Below are positions 23,205 to 36,580 of a stretch of 64,000 bases of DNA, piece by piece. Positions within the stretch are counted from its first letter, which is position 1, and each line of letters starts with the position of its first letter. Where the stretch lies: contig VXBM01000016.1 in assembly GCA_013400155.1 (NCBI GenBank), positions 397,547-461,546 on the forward strand. The letters run 5' to 3'. The notes beneath the pieces were generated by a model, which was given only the letters and a program-made list of their open reading frames with translations, did no database searches and had not been told where the DNA came from. The stretch comes from Helopsaltes ochotensis (lineage: Eukaryota; Chordata; Aves; Passeriformes; Locustellidae). Both the position numbers and the translations under genes were made by a program.

Positions 23205-25864
23205 ATCTATCTCTTATATCTTCTGCTAGCCTTGCAAAATAGTGTTAGCCATCCCCTCTCCCTATTGAAAACATGTTCTGACATTTGTCAGTTCCATGCT
23301 CATATCTTATTGATTCTTGACAGAAATTCTAAAATTATTATCTATGGACAAACACGTTGTTAATTTTTAAAGGGTGGTCCCGAGTTAATTGAAGAACTTC
23401 CTGTTTGCTCCTTGCACTTGCATTATTTCAATTATTTCAGACGTGTTGATAGCATTTTTTTTTTCTTTCTGTCAAATTTCAGCCCTCTCTCCTGCTGCTG
23501 ATGCTCTTTAACCGTGTATTATCTGCTCACATCATTAGTATACAAGATTATTACAAACTTACTAATTAATTAGAGGTCAAAAGATCTGTTCCAAGGGAGT
23601 CTCATCTCTCTGCCTCCAGGAGAATGCTTCCTCATCCAGCACAGCCTATTTTCAGAGTAGAACAGTGACTTAAATACGTGTTTCTAATAGCATGGTGTCT
23701 TCCTGCAGTCAAATTCTCTGTGTGGTCACAGTAATTAAGACCTCTTGGACACCAAGTACCTCTTTGTAGCCTACAGCATGCCAGGCACCACTTTCAGAAC
23801 AGGATGAAAGATATGGGCTGTGCAGCATCTCTCAGAAATACACCATTACTCAGCCTGTCCCTGTAAGCATGGTGATATTCTCACTAGTTCATATTTTCAT
23901 AGAGAGGGGTTGTGTCTGATGCAGCTTCCCCTCATCTGGCCTGATTCCTGATCCCCACCCACAGGCTTACACCCCAGCCTGTCCTTGGAGCCTGCCCCAA
24001 GGAGGTGCCCAGTACCCGGGACTGGGGCTGCTCCTGTTTCCCCGAGTTTCTAACTGGAGAGGTGGAGTAGGCTCTAGGTGGCGAGGTCCTGCCCTACCTC
24101 CCCAGGGGACACCACACCTCTTGTCCCCAGGGGAATTGCTGCTCCTCACAGTGTCCTAGCAACTACTGCAGTTAAGTTGCAGCTCTTTGGTGTCAACTGC
24201 TTTTCCCATTTTTTTATAAACACGTGTTGTGTTCATCCATACATGTCTGCCATTAGTCAGATATTGCATAATCATTTTTTGCTGCCCACATTTCCGCATA
24301 GCACTTAACCTAGGGTTATGAACAGAATCATCTGCATTCCTATATTCCATACTGTATCTCATGCCAGCTGGGATTTGGAGGTGAAAAATCATGTTTTGCT
24401 GGAATCAAGTCTTTTAGTCATTTTTTCTGTTCTATATTCGTACACATATGAATATGAATATGCTAACAGATTTTCCCCTTAGTTTTTAGAGATACCGGGA
24501 GCTATCTTGTTTGAAGATCCACAGAAAGAGAACTGTGAAATCTAAGTTGAGAAGAAACTACTGATTTGAAAAACAACAGCCTGAAGTGTACATTTATGTC
24601 TGGGTGCAAGTCTGGTAAAATATCACCATGGTACCATGGTTCATGTGGTACAGGTGAAGGGATTGGAATATTTAATATTTTCAGTATGACGAAGACAAGA
24701 CACCTTGTGCATGGGGACTGGCATGGTGTTAAGGCTCCCAAGTTGGTATAGCCTCCAGATCTGTCCAACACATAGCCACTGCACACAAACATGAGCATCA
24801 TGGACTCACAACCAGACATATTTCCTGTTTCTAAGGAAATAAAAACAGGGAAATTGATCTCAGCTAAGTGGCTAACACTGAGGTCAAATTCAAAGGTAAG
24901 TCTGGATATAGGATACAAATTAATTCACATTGGATGAATTGAAGTTGGAATTGAAGCCTCTTCATTTTGCATGATTGTACTGTAACATTAGGTCCTGTCA
25001 ACTTCGCATTGTTCCAGCGGAAAAAAAATGAAGTTATATTATAGCTGGCCTTCACTGTCTCAGAGATGGCTGCAAAATAGTCCTGCTCATCTCTGAGGAG
25101 GCAGAAAAGGGAGTTATTTTAGAAACTATGCACCAGTACTAGCAATCTTTTGGACTTTTTGATTCTCAACCCAAGTCAAAGACCATCCTATAGGGATGAG
25201 ATTATGCCAGGTCAGAGATTAGAGAAGTATCACTTCTTTAGGCTGTTCCAGCCACAAAGGAAAGGATTTGGAGCCCAGTCCATCTGTATTTCCACCTACC
25301 ATGTATATTGGCAAGGCAAGCAAGGAAAAAGAACTCTGCTAGTATGTATGTTATTGCTCTGTTTCACTTCCAGAGGTCTGGCCAGTCAAAATCCTTTGCA
25401 AGTGAGGATCTGCCTCAGGTTTGATTCTGGATTATTTTCTGTGAAGTGGGAGTTAAAATACTACATGCATTTGGAAATATAAGCCAATAACCAATTACTA
25501 TTATGTTCAGCAGCATTTTAGAATGCCACTTCAAATTCCATCCATTCATTACCCAGCAGAAGGAACATTAAAAATAAACGAGACTGTTTTGTGGTTATCT
25601 GACAGACTGAATATATGGCAGTCAGTATGAAAGCCTTTTTTGCATGTCATACAGCAAAACTGAGAAAAGTTGGTGGATTTCAAGTCAGAGCACACCTGAT
25701 GCTTGAAAATTACTTGTTTTTCTATACTCCATATTACATATGGTAACCTTGGCAAAAGCTGGCTAGCGGATATGCAAGTAAATTTTTGTGGGCATGGAGT
25801 AGGACAAAGTTAAACCTCATCTCTAATTTGTTAAGTAAAATAAAATGGGCAATTCATCCCAGCA
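23201..25864. other. Unique DNA with a GC-rich patch, no gene seen
   Basis: No gene seen. At about 23940-24140 the GC content rises well above the surroundings, with C-rich words such as 'caccccagcctgtcc', 'gtacccgggactgggg' and two 'ccccagggg' sites. Frames there have no domain. A 16-bp perfect palindrome lies at 24625-24640. Both strands of 24502-24918 carry domainless frames. Confidence 0.45.
24625..24640. repeat. 16-bp perfect palindrome
   Basis: ACCATGGTACCATGGT is its own reverse complement and contains two NcoI-type CCATGG sites around GGTACC. No function is claimed. Confidence 0.8.
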
Positions 25865-25892
25865 GATTGCTTTGCGGGGAGACAAAGCAATC
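25865..25892. repeat. Hairpin, 10-bp arms and purine-rich loop
   Basis: GATTGCTTTG (25865-25874) and CAAAGCAATC (25883-25892) are exact reverse complements around the 8-base loop CGGGGAGA. The G-rich loop is unusual in this AT-rich setting. No known RNA family is recognised. Confidence 0.7.
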
Positions 25893-28099
25893 CTGTTCTG
25901 TATGGCCATTGACTTCAGGGACACGCTCCAATCAAAACCCCAGGCTGCATCCCGCCCTTTCTCTGCCTGTCACAGAGCAGGCTCCTTAGACCTTGCAGTG
26001 CCCTCCCAAAGAGGGGAAAATGAGCTTCAAGGGCCCCTGATGGTGTCCTGACTGGCACAGAGACACAGCTGCATCCCAGTTCAGATAACTAATTTCCCAG
26101 ACCTCTAAAGATGTGAGCTGAATCACAGCCACTGCAGCGCTGAATGCAGCAGCAGACAATTTTACAAAAATGAGGGTGCTCACACATTTGCTAGTTTTTT
26201 TTGCTTCTCAGTCACATGAATAAAATCCTAGGCTTCTGCAATCCTTTTTCTTTTCCCCCTTGTTTTTATTTGCTTCTCCCTGCCCCTCCAGTTGGCATAT
26301 ACAAGCATTTTGGATACAAACTGTGGGCTGGTTACCCAATTATAAACAGGGAAGCTAGCATTTTGAAAATATAGCTGAAGTCTATGTCAGTGTCACCATT
26401 AAACTACTACAGTAAATATGATATTATGGCACTTTTTTAATCGACCTCTTTATCTTAAGTGGGTTTTTTTCCCTCCTCATATTATCTACATGCCCCTAGA
26501 GAGACTAGTTACCTACTATGAAAGAATTTTCAAGACTGTAGCTTTTATTATCATTTAAATTGCTAAAAACATTAACACGTCATTGGTAACAACAGTAACA
26601 ACTAACCAAAGCAGGAGGGAAGTAGTATTTTTACATTATCTGCTTCTTTTAATTTAAATTTTCTGTGTGTCTTGAAATGAGGAAAAAACTCTTCTCCTGT
26701 CTTGAAAACGTTTCACAGCATTCATTCTTCAGCTCTAATCAAAGACTTCTTTAAGGATGAAATTATGATAATACTCCTCCATTCTGTATTTTCCCATATA
26801 AGTAGACCTTCACTGAAAGATGTGGAATAATTGTATAAAATTAATGTTTTATCTGTCTATCTATCTATATTCAGAATGGAATATTAAGTGAATAATGTTA
26901 TTACAGTTGAGTAAGTCAGTACTAGGAAAAAATGTTTCTGATTTATTTTGCTATTTTTTTCCTGCCTGAGCACTGGGCAGCCCATTCCTCAATTTTATTA
27001 TTGCTTGATGTAGAATAAAGCTGGTGAAAAAATCTTGAAAGCCAATTCTGCAGCTATTTAACTTTACACTTTTTGAGTGGGTTGCTGACAACATGTTAAG
27101 TTCAGCATCAGAATAAGACTTTGGAGTCCTAGTCTTGAGCTGCTGTTAAGTGACTCATTAAGAACTTTTGACAGTCAGAATTTAGACTGTTCTTTAACAT
27201 TGATTGATATAAAGCATATGATTTTTTTTATTTCAACGCACACAAGCATATTCCAAAGTCTACAACTCATAATAGCAAATATAAAATTGCTATCTGAATG
27301 CATTTTATTTTGAGCAAACCCAACACTATTCACCTACAGACCTTCCTCTGCAAATTCCCTCAGATACAACCTTCTTGATATGGTAATCTTTGTCCAGGAG
27401 AATGTTACCAGAGAGAAAGAAAAGAGCAATAAATGACCTTATGCTCAAACTGCAAAGAAACATTTCAGTGACTCAAAGAAGAGACAGCTAAACGTCATCT
27501 CATCAAAAAGTTAATATCTAATTTTTGACTGAAATGTTTGACTCAGAAAAGTCTCATACTCTATTTTTTACTTTTACAAACTACAGTTTTTCTAAGTGTG
27601 ATTTTTATTAAATTATTTGCCTAGCCAATAGAGTAGCAGAAAATATTGAGATTTTGAAGAAAGGCAGAGTAATACAAAAGGAAAATTCCAGGGTAAACCA
27701 GCATAAATTATGATGATTTCTATATTATCTATCACCATTCAGAAAATATTTGACTGCTTCTCTGAAAACATTAGCACAATGTACTCTCATTTTCGTAAAG
27801 GCAAATCTAATGTTTAAAGTTGTTAGGAATTGAATGAGGAGCAAAACAAAAAGTATCTTTTCACTGCTTTATAAATCCATGGCATGCTCACATCTTGAAC
27901 ACAATCCAATTCAATCAATTTGGAAGACAGTTTGATGTAGTTTTGAAGTCACGGTAAGGGTGTTTAGAAATACAGAACAGATTTCTGGTGCATATAGCCT
28001 GCAGCTCTTCATCTTGCAAAAGGCAGGACTGATGGAAGTCAGCAAATAGGTCTGCACAGCCTTAACTAGCAGATGAGCAGTAATTACAAGCTATTATGA
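25893..28099. other. Unique AT-rich DNA, no gene seen
   Basis: No gene or recognisable mobile element. A short TCTA patch occurs at about 26850-26870. Confidence 0.5.
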
Positions 28100-28250
28100 G
28101 TGTAGGATCTAGAGGTGCTCCAATGTTCTTATTAGGAAGAGCAACAAATAAAACTGCTTTTACACAACTTACAAGTAAGTTGCAGAACTCATTATTGCAA
28201 GAAATAGAGGTGAGCAAGAGTTTAAAGATATTCAAAACTGTTTCAGAGAA
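28100..28250 (+). mobile_element. Ancient CR1/L3-type LINE fragment
   Basis: The part around 28166-28245 reads 'acaagtaagttgcagaactc', 'attattgcaagaaatagagg' and 'gagcaagagtttaaagat'. This follows the CR1/L3 3' region pattern 'gtaaactgtggaactc...gccacaag...gcaagagttta...attcaaaa'. It is short and diverged, and the borders are uncertain. Confidence 0.45.
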
Positions 28251-31200
28251 CTCCTGGGGAAAGATCTGCTGGAGTGGTGTTGAATGTGATGGAAGGGATA
28301 CAACATCCAGCTCCTGTCAGTTCTAAAGAAGGTGGCTTGAGGGCACCAACAAAGAATCACCCTCTCTATTTTCTTCCATTTCTTACACTTACACATTTGT
28401 AGTTGATCCCTGTAGGAAAGAACATTTGGGGCTGTGTAGACTCTTGATGTGGCCCTGAATACCACTTCACAGATCCTTATGAAATACAGGTCAATTCCTT
28501 GATTTTTTTTTTTGAGCCAAACTTAATGAATCTCTTCAATATTAATATGTTAGTCTAATTTATTCTTATTCAATTTGTTCATCTTTATTATGATAACAGC
28601 AAAATAACAACTGATCTAAGCATTTCCTGTTGGCAAGATTTCCAAATACTGCAGTAGTAAAACCAATAATCTAAATTTCATTAACAACCATGATCAACAC
28701 TATGTTTAAAACTGCTGATACAACAGGCTTAATAATTGCCACATATGTTTTGCAAGATTTAGATCTGGGAGCCATCAGCATAGATCATTACACAGAACAT
28801 TTGTAACAAATTCAACTGTCTCTTCAGAGTGGGTTTGCATTTTTTTAAACGTTTGGACTCTGGAAATGGCTAGAATTCCCTAATTTGTGTGACTGCAAAT
28901 TTAAGCAATGGCTTTCTGTTGTTTGCTTTCTATTAATATTTTTTATAAGGCAGATCGCTGAAATCAGTAACTTCTGCATACTCTAGTGTTCTATGAGATG
29001 AGTTTTGCCTCTCTTTCTTCTCTCAGTGCCTGTGAATCAGCTCACTGGATGGAGTAAACAATACTTCCTTGGTGTCAGTGATGCTGCAACACTTTGGACC
29101 AGCTGAGAATCTGATCCTCCCTGTCAGTTAGGATGGGAAAGGGAGAGCGTGTAGAGAGCAGATGTCCCTTATGCTTTTTCAATGAACTTCTGAAACACTA
29201 ATGTTGCTATTAGTAGAATTTACAATAAGCTTGGTAAAGATGAACTGCAGTCACATCAGTTTCTCCCAGTGCTGACACAGCTTCTCTGTGCAAAGTTCAT
29301 ACACAGGACCCAGGGAAGGACAAGCAAAAGCAATTTTGACACTCTTCCGTTTTGAGTTGCTTCTGATGCTGTTAAACTGTAAAGAAGCAAAGAAGACTGG
29401 AGGAATCTCATCCTGGAAGATTTTGGCCAGCTTCTGCTACAGGCTTTGTTTGTTCAAGTTTCTTTGGATAAAGGATTTCTTTGAAATGTTTAGATGAAAA
29501 ATTTTCCTGAAAGATGGAATTCAAATCATCCACATCATGCACTGGGACAAGTATTTCTGTCCATGTACATCCTGCTATCTCTGGCTTCATAACAGATTCA
29601 AAGTCTGTTGTACTTTTACCACAGGGGTTTAATGAACTTTTGTTGCTCTCCTATACATGAATCATTTTAAAGCCACAAAAGCCAACAAGAAAAAGATGCA
29701 AATCACTCCCTTCTTCATTCCTTGTTCCACCCGGAAAAAACTGACAAAAAACAACTCCAAGCCAAATTTCATCCTTCCAGAATATCCAAACCTTCAGGAT
29801 CTGCAGCTTGGAAATCTGTCTGTTTAAAATTTCTTCCAGTGGAAATTATTTTTGCCAAATGTTAAGAGCAGAGACAGGGCAAATCCTAACCAAATCCTGC
29901 TCTCTTCTAGTCCTGAAAAGCAAGGCTAAATAGTTGGAGCTGTCTTCTGGAACAATGGAAAGTGTCAGACTTTCAGAGTTCCCGAGAATTATTACTGACA
30001 TCTCTCATTTGAAGATTTCCAGTGCTTTCACATAGAATTAAACATAGTGGGAGCTGGGAGAAACCAAAAACTTTCTGAAGAAACTCTCAATGGTTAGGAG
30101 CTAAGGACTTCATTTACAAAGGTCTCTCTTTGCTTTAAAACGCTGGTAGATGTATGGCCAGAACCAAATAGGCACTCAAAAAATCAGGATGTTCAGGAAA
30201 CTCCTCACAATGACCTTGTGTATAAGTTAAAAGACTAAAGTTAAAAATTTCTTTTCTACAATGGTAACATCCTAATTTTTCCCAGATGATGAAGGAATTC
30301 CTCCTTTAAGGTACTAAGTAGCCCTGCTTCCCCCCACAGTCTCTTTTACAAGGGAGACGAAAACTCCACAGGCTTTTCATGAGCAAATGCCAAATTGTGA
30401 AAACAACTGGAACCAACGTGAGATTTCCTGGAAGAAAAGATTAGGCATAAACTGGTATATAAATTCAAAACATAACTTATTAGTAGATCAATTCACAGCT
30501 GAAATCATTAGTGGGTAGAAGAACAGAAGCATCTGGAAGCAGCTTTTATCTTTCCCAGGAATTTTTGACCCAAATACTGCCAAAATACAGTCCCTCTTGC
30601 TGGACTGTTTTTGTTTGCAAAATGACAATCAGGTGCTTCAGTCCATTCACAGGTTTTCTGCCTTTCCCTTCTCTAATATTCTTGTGCTCTGCATTGTGAC
30701 AATTTGATCTAATAACTTCTGCTCAGATGTGTCCCTTTCTTTTTTCCAGACATCAGCATTAGATCCTGCTGCTCTCAACCTCGATTAAAAAGACAAGAAT
30801 TTCTCTTGTGCAACATCTTTTTTCCCTACCCTTTGAGGTGGTATAAGCAATGTGAGGAAGAGTAGAGGAAAGGGAAAATTTCAACTGCCTGCTACACAAA
30901 ATACCACTAATGTTTGAATATCCTTACCAGGCCTTACGAAACGTGTGAAGTGGTGACTGTTTTAAGACCATAAAGGTTGTCCTTTGAAGAACTGCCTGGA
31001 TGTCCTGCAACTCCCCGTGTCTCAGGAGTTGAAGCACAGGTCCAGCATTTCACCATCCTTTCTGGGAGAAGAATCCCAGGTATGACGCAGCAAGAGCGCT
31101 CCTGTTTGTGGCTTCTGACTGGATGATTGCAGTCTCAACAAATCTCTTGTTTTTTCCTCTTGTTCTGTCTAAAAAATGCATAGAAAGGGTATTTCAGACC

Positions 31201-34200
31201 CATTCCTTTGAAACATGAGGCAATAGAAATAAAGTTATGTCAAACAAGAAAAAGAAAGAGCCCATTGCACAAACTAGGAAAAATGGACCATTGAAAAATC
31301 TCTTAGCTGTATGTTTGGTTTTGTAGAAATAAACTTTTTAAAATGTGTGCTTCCTAGGTTTTTCACACACTGCAATTCCATATTCTATTCAAAGTCCTCT
31401 TTTCACTTTATATAGGGCTGGCACATTGTGTATTGTACATTATTGATGCAAACACACAAGACTATGAAGTCAAAGCAAACAATATTCTACAAAATACTGG
31501 TTAGGGTTTCATACACAATTTTAATGTGGAACATTTGAGTATATGAATTAGGGTATATTTCCAATTATATTTCCATGAATTATCCACAACTTTCCTCATT
31601 CAGTTTCTGTCTTTTCTTCTTTGCCTTCCCCTACTACTCTGGCTTTCAGTTTTTCCATTTGTTGTCCCTACATGTATCTGATCTTTACATCACCTTTACA
31701 TTGCCTTAATAGTCCCTTTAGAATTATTGTCACCTTCTTCTTATCCTGCCTTTAACTTAATCTTCCAAAGAAAATACATAGTTCCTTTTAGTCCGGAGCT
31801 AACCCATTCATGTAGTGGATAATGAAATTACAAAAGCAGAAAAAAAATATATATATAGTCTCTTGTATTTTTTCCTCAAACCGAAAATCATTTTATTGAA
31901 TTTTAAAAAATCAAAATCAAAAATTAAGATGTTATTGGCAGTTCAAAATACCTTTTAGGCAAGTTATGGTTTGAATGAAGAGAGATTTGAGGATGGAAAC
32001 TGCCCAGAGACATTAGTTTCAGTATTTTTGACCAGCATTTCATTTTTAAGACACTCAGTGCACATCTGGAACTGATTTGAATTTAAGAAGCTAGAGATTA
32101 TCAATCAGATTAAGATGTTTCTGAAGTGAACTTAAAACAGGGTATTTTGTACATATCTATACTGCGTTTAAACACATTAATAATACAGTCACTTCGTCTT
32201 GGGAAATGACTTCTCATTCTTTATATAAAGATTCTTAAGCTTCATAATACTGTATTTTATTTCAAAGGTAAATCCTCCCACCCCTTTTGAATGAGGCTGA
32301 TTTTGAGTTCTAGGCAGTGTTAATCCCTATCTGTGTAATATATACAGGTAGTATAAAGGCTGAACAGGTGCCACTATTAAGAAATATGGCCTCAGATGGG
32401 ATGGTCTTAATCTACTGTGAACAAATGTCTTTCAACTTTTGTGAAATCTATGTGGGTAAGCCAAATAAGTAGACTTTTAAAATTATGACTCAGTCTTTTT
32501 TAAAGACACCATTTTTCAAGAGTGTGTTTTTTCTCTCTTTTTTAGGATCTAAATATTGCCACCCTCTGTTCATCTCTAAACTTGCATAATCACTTTGGAA
32601 GGCTTCCCTATACTGCACATCCCCAGGAATCTCACTTCTTAGCAGAGGAGGCCAGCACTAGTGGCTTAAAAGAGAAGATTTTCCACAGACTGTTCTCTTC
32701 TTGGTTTCTGAGGGGACTTTCTGCTGAAGAACAGAACAATTACAACAGACTTTGTGATAAATTATCATCATCACCATCATCATCATCATTTGTTTGGCTA
32801 ATATTAACATCCAGAAACTTGAAATATGTACTTGAAGTTATTCAAGTTTAAAACAAATTCCTTGAAACAATTATGTATATATGAAAACATTACGGAGAAA
32901 GAAGAATATTTCGTAGATGAAGAGCTTTATAAAAACAAATTCAGATTTCATAGAGTGAGTTGACCTCTAGAGACATAAGGAAATCATCAAAATTCAGTGG
33001 TTCAAAGTCACTGAGGTCCTCATCTTTACATGTCTGTATAGATTTTAGCTACTATCTACAAGTTTGGGGTTGCCTCCCTTAGTATTACCCACCTAGAAAT
33101 GAGTGTGGGGAAGAAGCTGTCTGCCTGGCTTCCCCCTGCAGGCTGTAAGGACAGACAAGTGTCTCCACTGGCTGATTTACACAGCACCGCGCTGCTCAGC
33201 ATAAAACATCTCCTGGTTTCCATTACCTGCACAGGTTTGTCAAACAAAGTAACAGATCGCACCTGTAGCTCACAAATTCCAAATTGCTGACTTACCCCAT
33301 AAAAAACAATCAGTAGCTTTCCTAATGGACACAGTAGCATTGTGATTCCATTCTGTAATTCACAAAGATTCTGTAATTCGCAAAAAAATTGGCTATAGCA
33401 ACTCAGACTTCAAGCTTTACAAATCAGCAGGAACTTCGTAGTGTCTAGGATTATGTGGAAACAATACAACAAAAAAACACCACCAAAACAGAGACTGCTT
33501 TCAGCCACATGCAGGAAAAATCTCAGCAAAGCACTTGGCTTAATTCCCACTATGATGTTGCCATGCACTCAGCTAGTAATTATAAATCTCAACTGTCACG
33601 TGCTCTGGGCTCAAGGGTTGGAGAGGCTACCAAATAACCTTTTCTGAACTTCATCTGTGATCCCTTGGAAAAAGCACGTGTTTTCCCATGGCTCATAATC
33701 AAAACTTAGTCTACTTGCAGCTATTCATAGCTCCTGCTTGGGCCTGGGAGTAGCTCCCAACCCAGGCACAGGGCATCCTACTGAAGGCTGGTTGCTCAGT
33801 GTCAGAGTTTCCTCCAACAGCAGCCTTACCAGGACATACTGTGACTGATTTTATTGTCATTGATGCAGAATATTTATTTTCTGTAAAGAGGGAGCCATTC
33901 TTTTCAACCTAAGTCAGCCAAAAAACAGGAACCAAAATTGCAGTTGGAAGTGCGAAGAAGCCGTAATTCTTGGCCTGCATCACAGAAAAGCACCTGTGCA
34001 TATAGAAAACTTCAAGCATATCAGTAATAACCAGGTTAAGACCATCTTAAAAGGAAGGTCACCACAATTCTTATTGGACAGAGCAAATTACTCCAGTCCT
34101 TTTTTCTTTCAGCTATGATTTTGTGCACTGACCTTTGGAAAGCATGGTCAAATAGCCTTAAGCAGCAGTTGTAAAGCATAAGATCATTGCATGGACACTG

Positions 34201-36324
34201 ATTTCATTAGGCAGCTCTGTATAAATTAGCATTACTTACTGGGGTGTATGCAACTAGTGGTGCTGAAAAGAAGCGAGGTCTGTTCATTCTGTGTGCTATG
34301 CCTACAAGCAAAGCCTCCCTGCCCTTCTGCAGAGACACAGCTGCCTTTCTGTGCCCTGCTGCAGATGTGAGATGTTACACAGACCCTCTTTGAGATGTTT
34401 TATTCCTAGCAGAGACTATGCAGATCATCTGAGGGAGAGATTAGTGGCCATGGGCTCTTGTGAAACTACTCAGATTTAGCCCAAGTAAAGGCCTCATTCA
34501 CTGTCAGATTTTGCACTCTCGAGCAAAAGCAACCTCAGGTCAGATTTGACTCTGCCTACTGTTTGAGCTCCTTCCAAGTAAAGCAAGCCAAGCAAAGTGA
34601 AGACCCTTGTAAACTCCTAGGATTCTCCAACATTTCTCCATCACACAGGAAATATACCTGAAGTTTGGTCCTTTAGCCTGTTTTATCTTCTTTAGGAATA
34701 TTGGGTTTAGTCATGGGGAAGATTTTGATTCTGGCAAGTCCCATTCTCATGATGGCAGCAATTATTGAAGCAGAAGGCTTCATATTGACTGTTGGGCACA
34801 TCCTAAATATCTTTAGAGCTTAGATTTATCCGATTATTTTCTAAGATTGTTCCCCAGGTGGATCCCATCCACTAAGACTGCCAGTACTGTGCTAGTAAAA
34901 ATGTCCTCTGCATAGCTGAGCTCCTACCATGCAAATGTCCCTAAACCTTTAAACACCCTGAAACTGCCAGCAGGTTCAGAAGGATTAGCATTCAGGGTCA
35001 CTTTTAGTTTTGATGGACCAGTTCACTAATCCCCCTTGAGAGCAGTTAGGTCTGTCTGAAACTCAGGGAAGGAGGAAGAGAATGAAAGATTAACAATAGG
35101 AATGAAATTAATCAGATAAGAGCTTAGGCGATGAATTATAAACAATCCGCCAGTTGTGGCAACTGTAGAATTGTTACTAAATCATGGGAGAGAAAAACAA
35201 CACAGTTCTGAAACAAGCATTAAAAATTCACATTTCAGCTGCCATCCTGACACTCAAACTTGTCTAACTCCTTTAAGTGATCCTCTAAGTCTGTTCCCTT
35301 CTATATTTCAGCAAAACAATAGGAACTAGCAGATGGGAGAGTTGTATTCTGGTACATAGTCCCTTCCCTAGATTGCTTCTAAGAAGCTGATAGCTGTCAG
35401 TCCCTGCAAAGGAAGTTTGAAAGGCTCAGGAGTGTGTTTTGGTTTCAGCAGCGTTGACTGGAAACATGCCCTGTATACTTTCTCCAGAGTCTTGAAGATC
35501 ACTTGGAGCTTTGCTCTCTGTACATGTAAAAAGGACACCCCAAAAGGTAGCTTCACATATTTTTTTGCTACTAAAGAAGGGAGAATTTATATTCTGTGCT
35601 TTAATTCCCCTATGCCAAACTTGATCCATACTTTTAAGTGGTGTAATGGCAACAAAATGATCTTCCTTACATAGTTATGTTTGCTTTTAGGAGGAACTTA
35701 AAAATACTTGCAAGCTGTACTTGCTCTTGCTCTTTCAATTCAATTTTCCTGTGATGGTGAGAGATGGAGCAGGGTAGTCTCACACAAAAACACTAACAGA
35801 ATACAAAGTGATCTTTGCAAAAAGGAAAATCAGTCTGGAATTAAGAAGGTATCATTCAATAAACTCAGGTGCAAGACAGTCCTGCAAGTCAGGCAGGAAT
35901 ACTTCAGACGGGACAGAACAACTGGCCCACAGATGTTTTTAGGAACACAGTGGGGCAGTCACAAAAGGAATTTTAAGAAATTGTGGCATATTATGGAAAT
36001 TAAAAGTTTGCAAACTTGAATGTCACCATTGAGTGTATGAACAAGGAAATGATCTATGACACTGAAAATAATCCTTTTATACATAAGATCTTGTGTGGGA
36101 TACTGGTTCTTGTTTCAGGCATTGTATTTCAAGAAGAGCAGGGAACATTTTGTCTGAGAAGAGCAAGGAGATTCAGAAGGCCAGAAATCTCAGAAATACA
36201 ACCCAATCAGAGGAATCAAAGACTAATGAAGAAAAAAATAAAGGGAAAAGGAATTATTCATCTCATAAAAAATATCACAAAAACGTAATGTGGAATACAA
36301 AATCGTCCTGCAAGCAATAAAGGA
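28251..36324. other. About 8 kb of unique AT-rich DNA, no gene seen
   Basis: The open frames are short and domainless. Simple-sequence patches are an ATC-repeat at 32764-32790 and an alternating AT run near 31848-31857. A CCTGGGAG/CTCCCA inverted word lies near 33744-33760. The block 35080-35230 is rich in SOX- and homeobox-like words and may be a conserved element. Confidence 0.5.
32764..32790. repeat. (ATC)n trinucleotide repeat
   Basis: Nine ATC units, one of them changed to ACC, run in a single short tract. Confidence 0.85.
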
Positions 36325-36580
36325 TTACTCTGTCTGGGCACCTGGTGGATAGGACAGGAGGCAATTCCTTAGTAACTAAGGGAAATTTTCTATTTGTAAT
36401 GTTAGTTAAGGACTGGAGAAGCTTCCCATAGGAAGCAGTTCTATCTTTTCTTTGAATTTCTTGAAGAACAGATAACACAAATGCCTGACAGGATTGCTTT
36501 AAATATAGCTGATTCTGCTTTGGAGTTAAAGGATAGGCTAAGAATGCCTCTTGAGATGGCTTCCAGCTTCCTTTTAGCTC
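36325..36580 (+). mobile_element. Ancient CR1-type LINE 3' fragment
   Basis: The order of motifs is that of a CR1 tail: 'ggataggacaggaggcaat', a diverged 'gggaaattttctatttgtaa' stretch, 'aaggactggagaagcttccc', and then 'gaacagataacacaaatgcc', 'tgacagg', and 'cctcttgagatggcttccag', equivalent to the terminal 'gacctcttgaggtcccttccag'. Heavy divergence shows it is old. Confidence 0.6.

Noticed and set aside
24502..24918. 138-codon minus frame
   Set aside because: No recognisable domain; a plus-strand frame overlaps it. Treated as chance.
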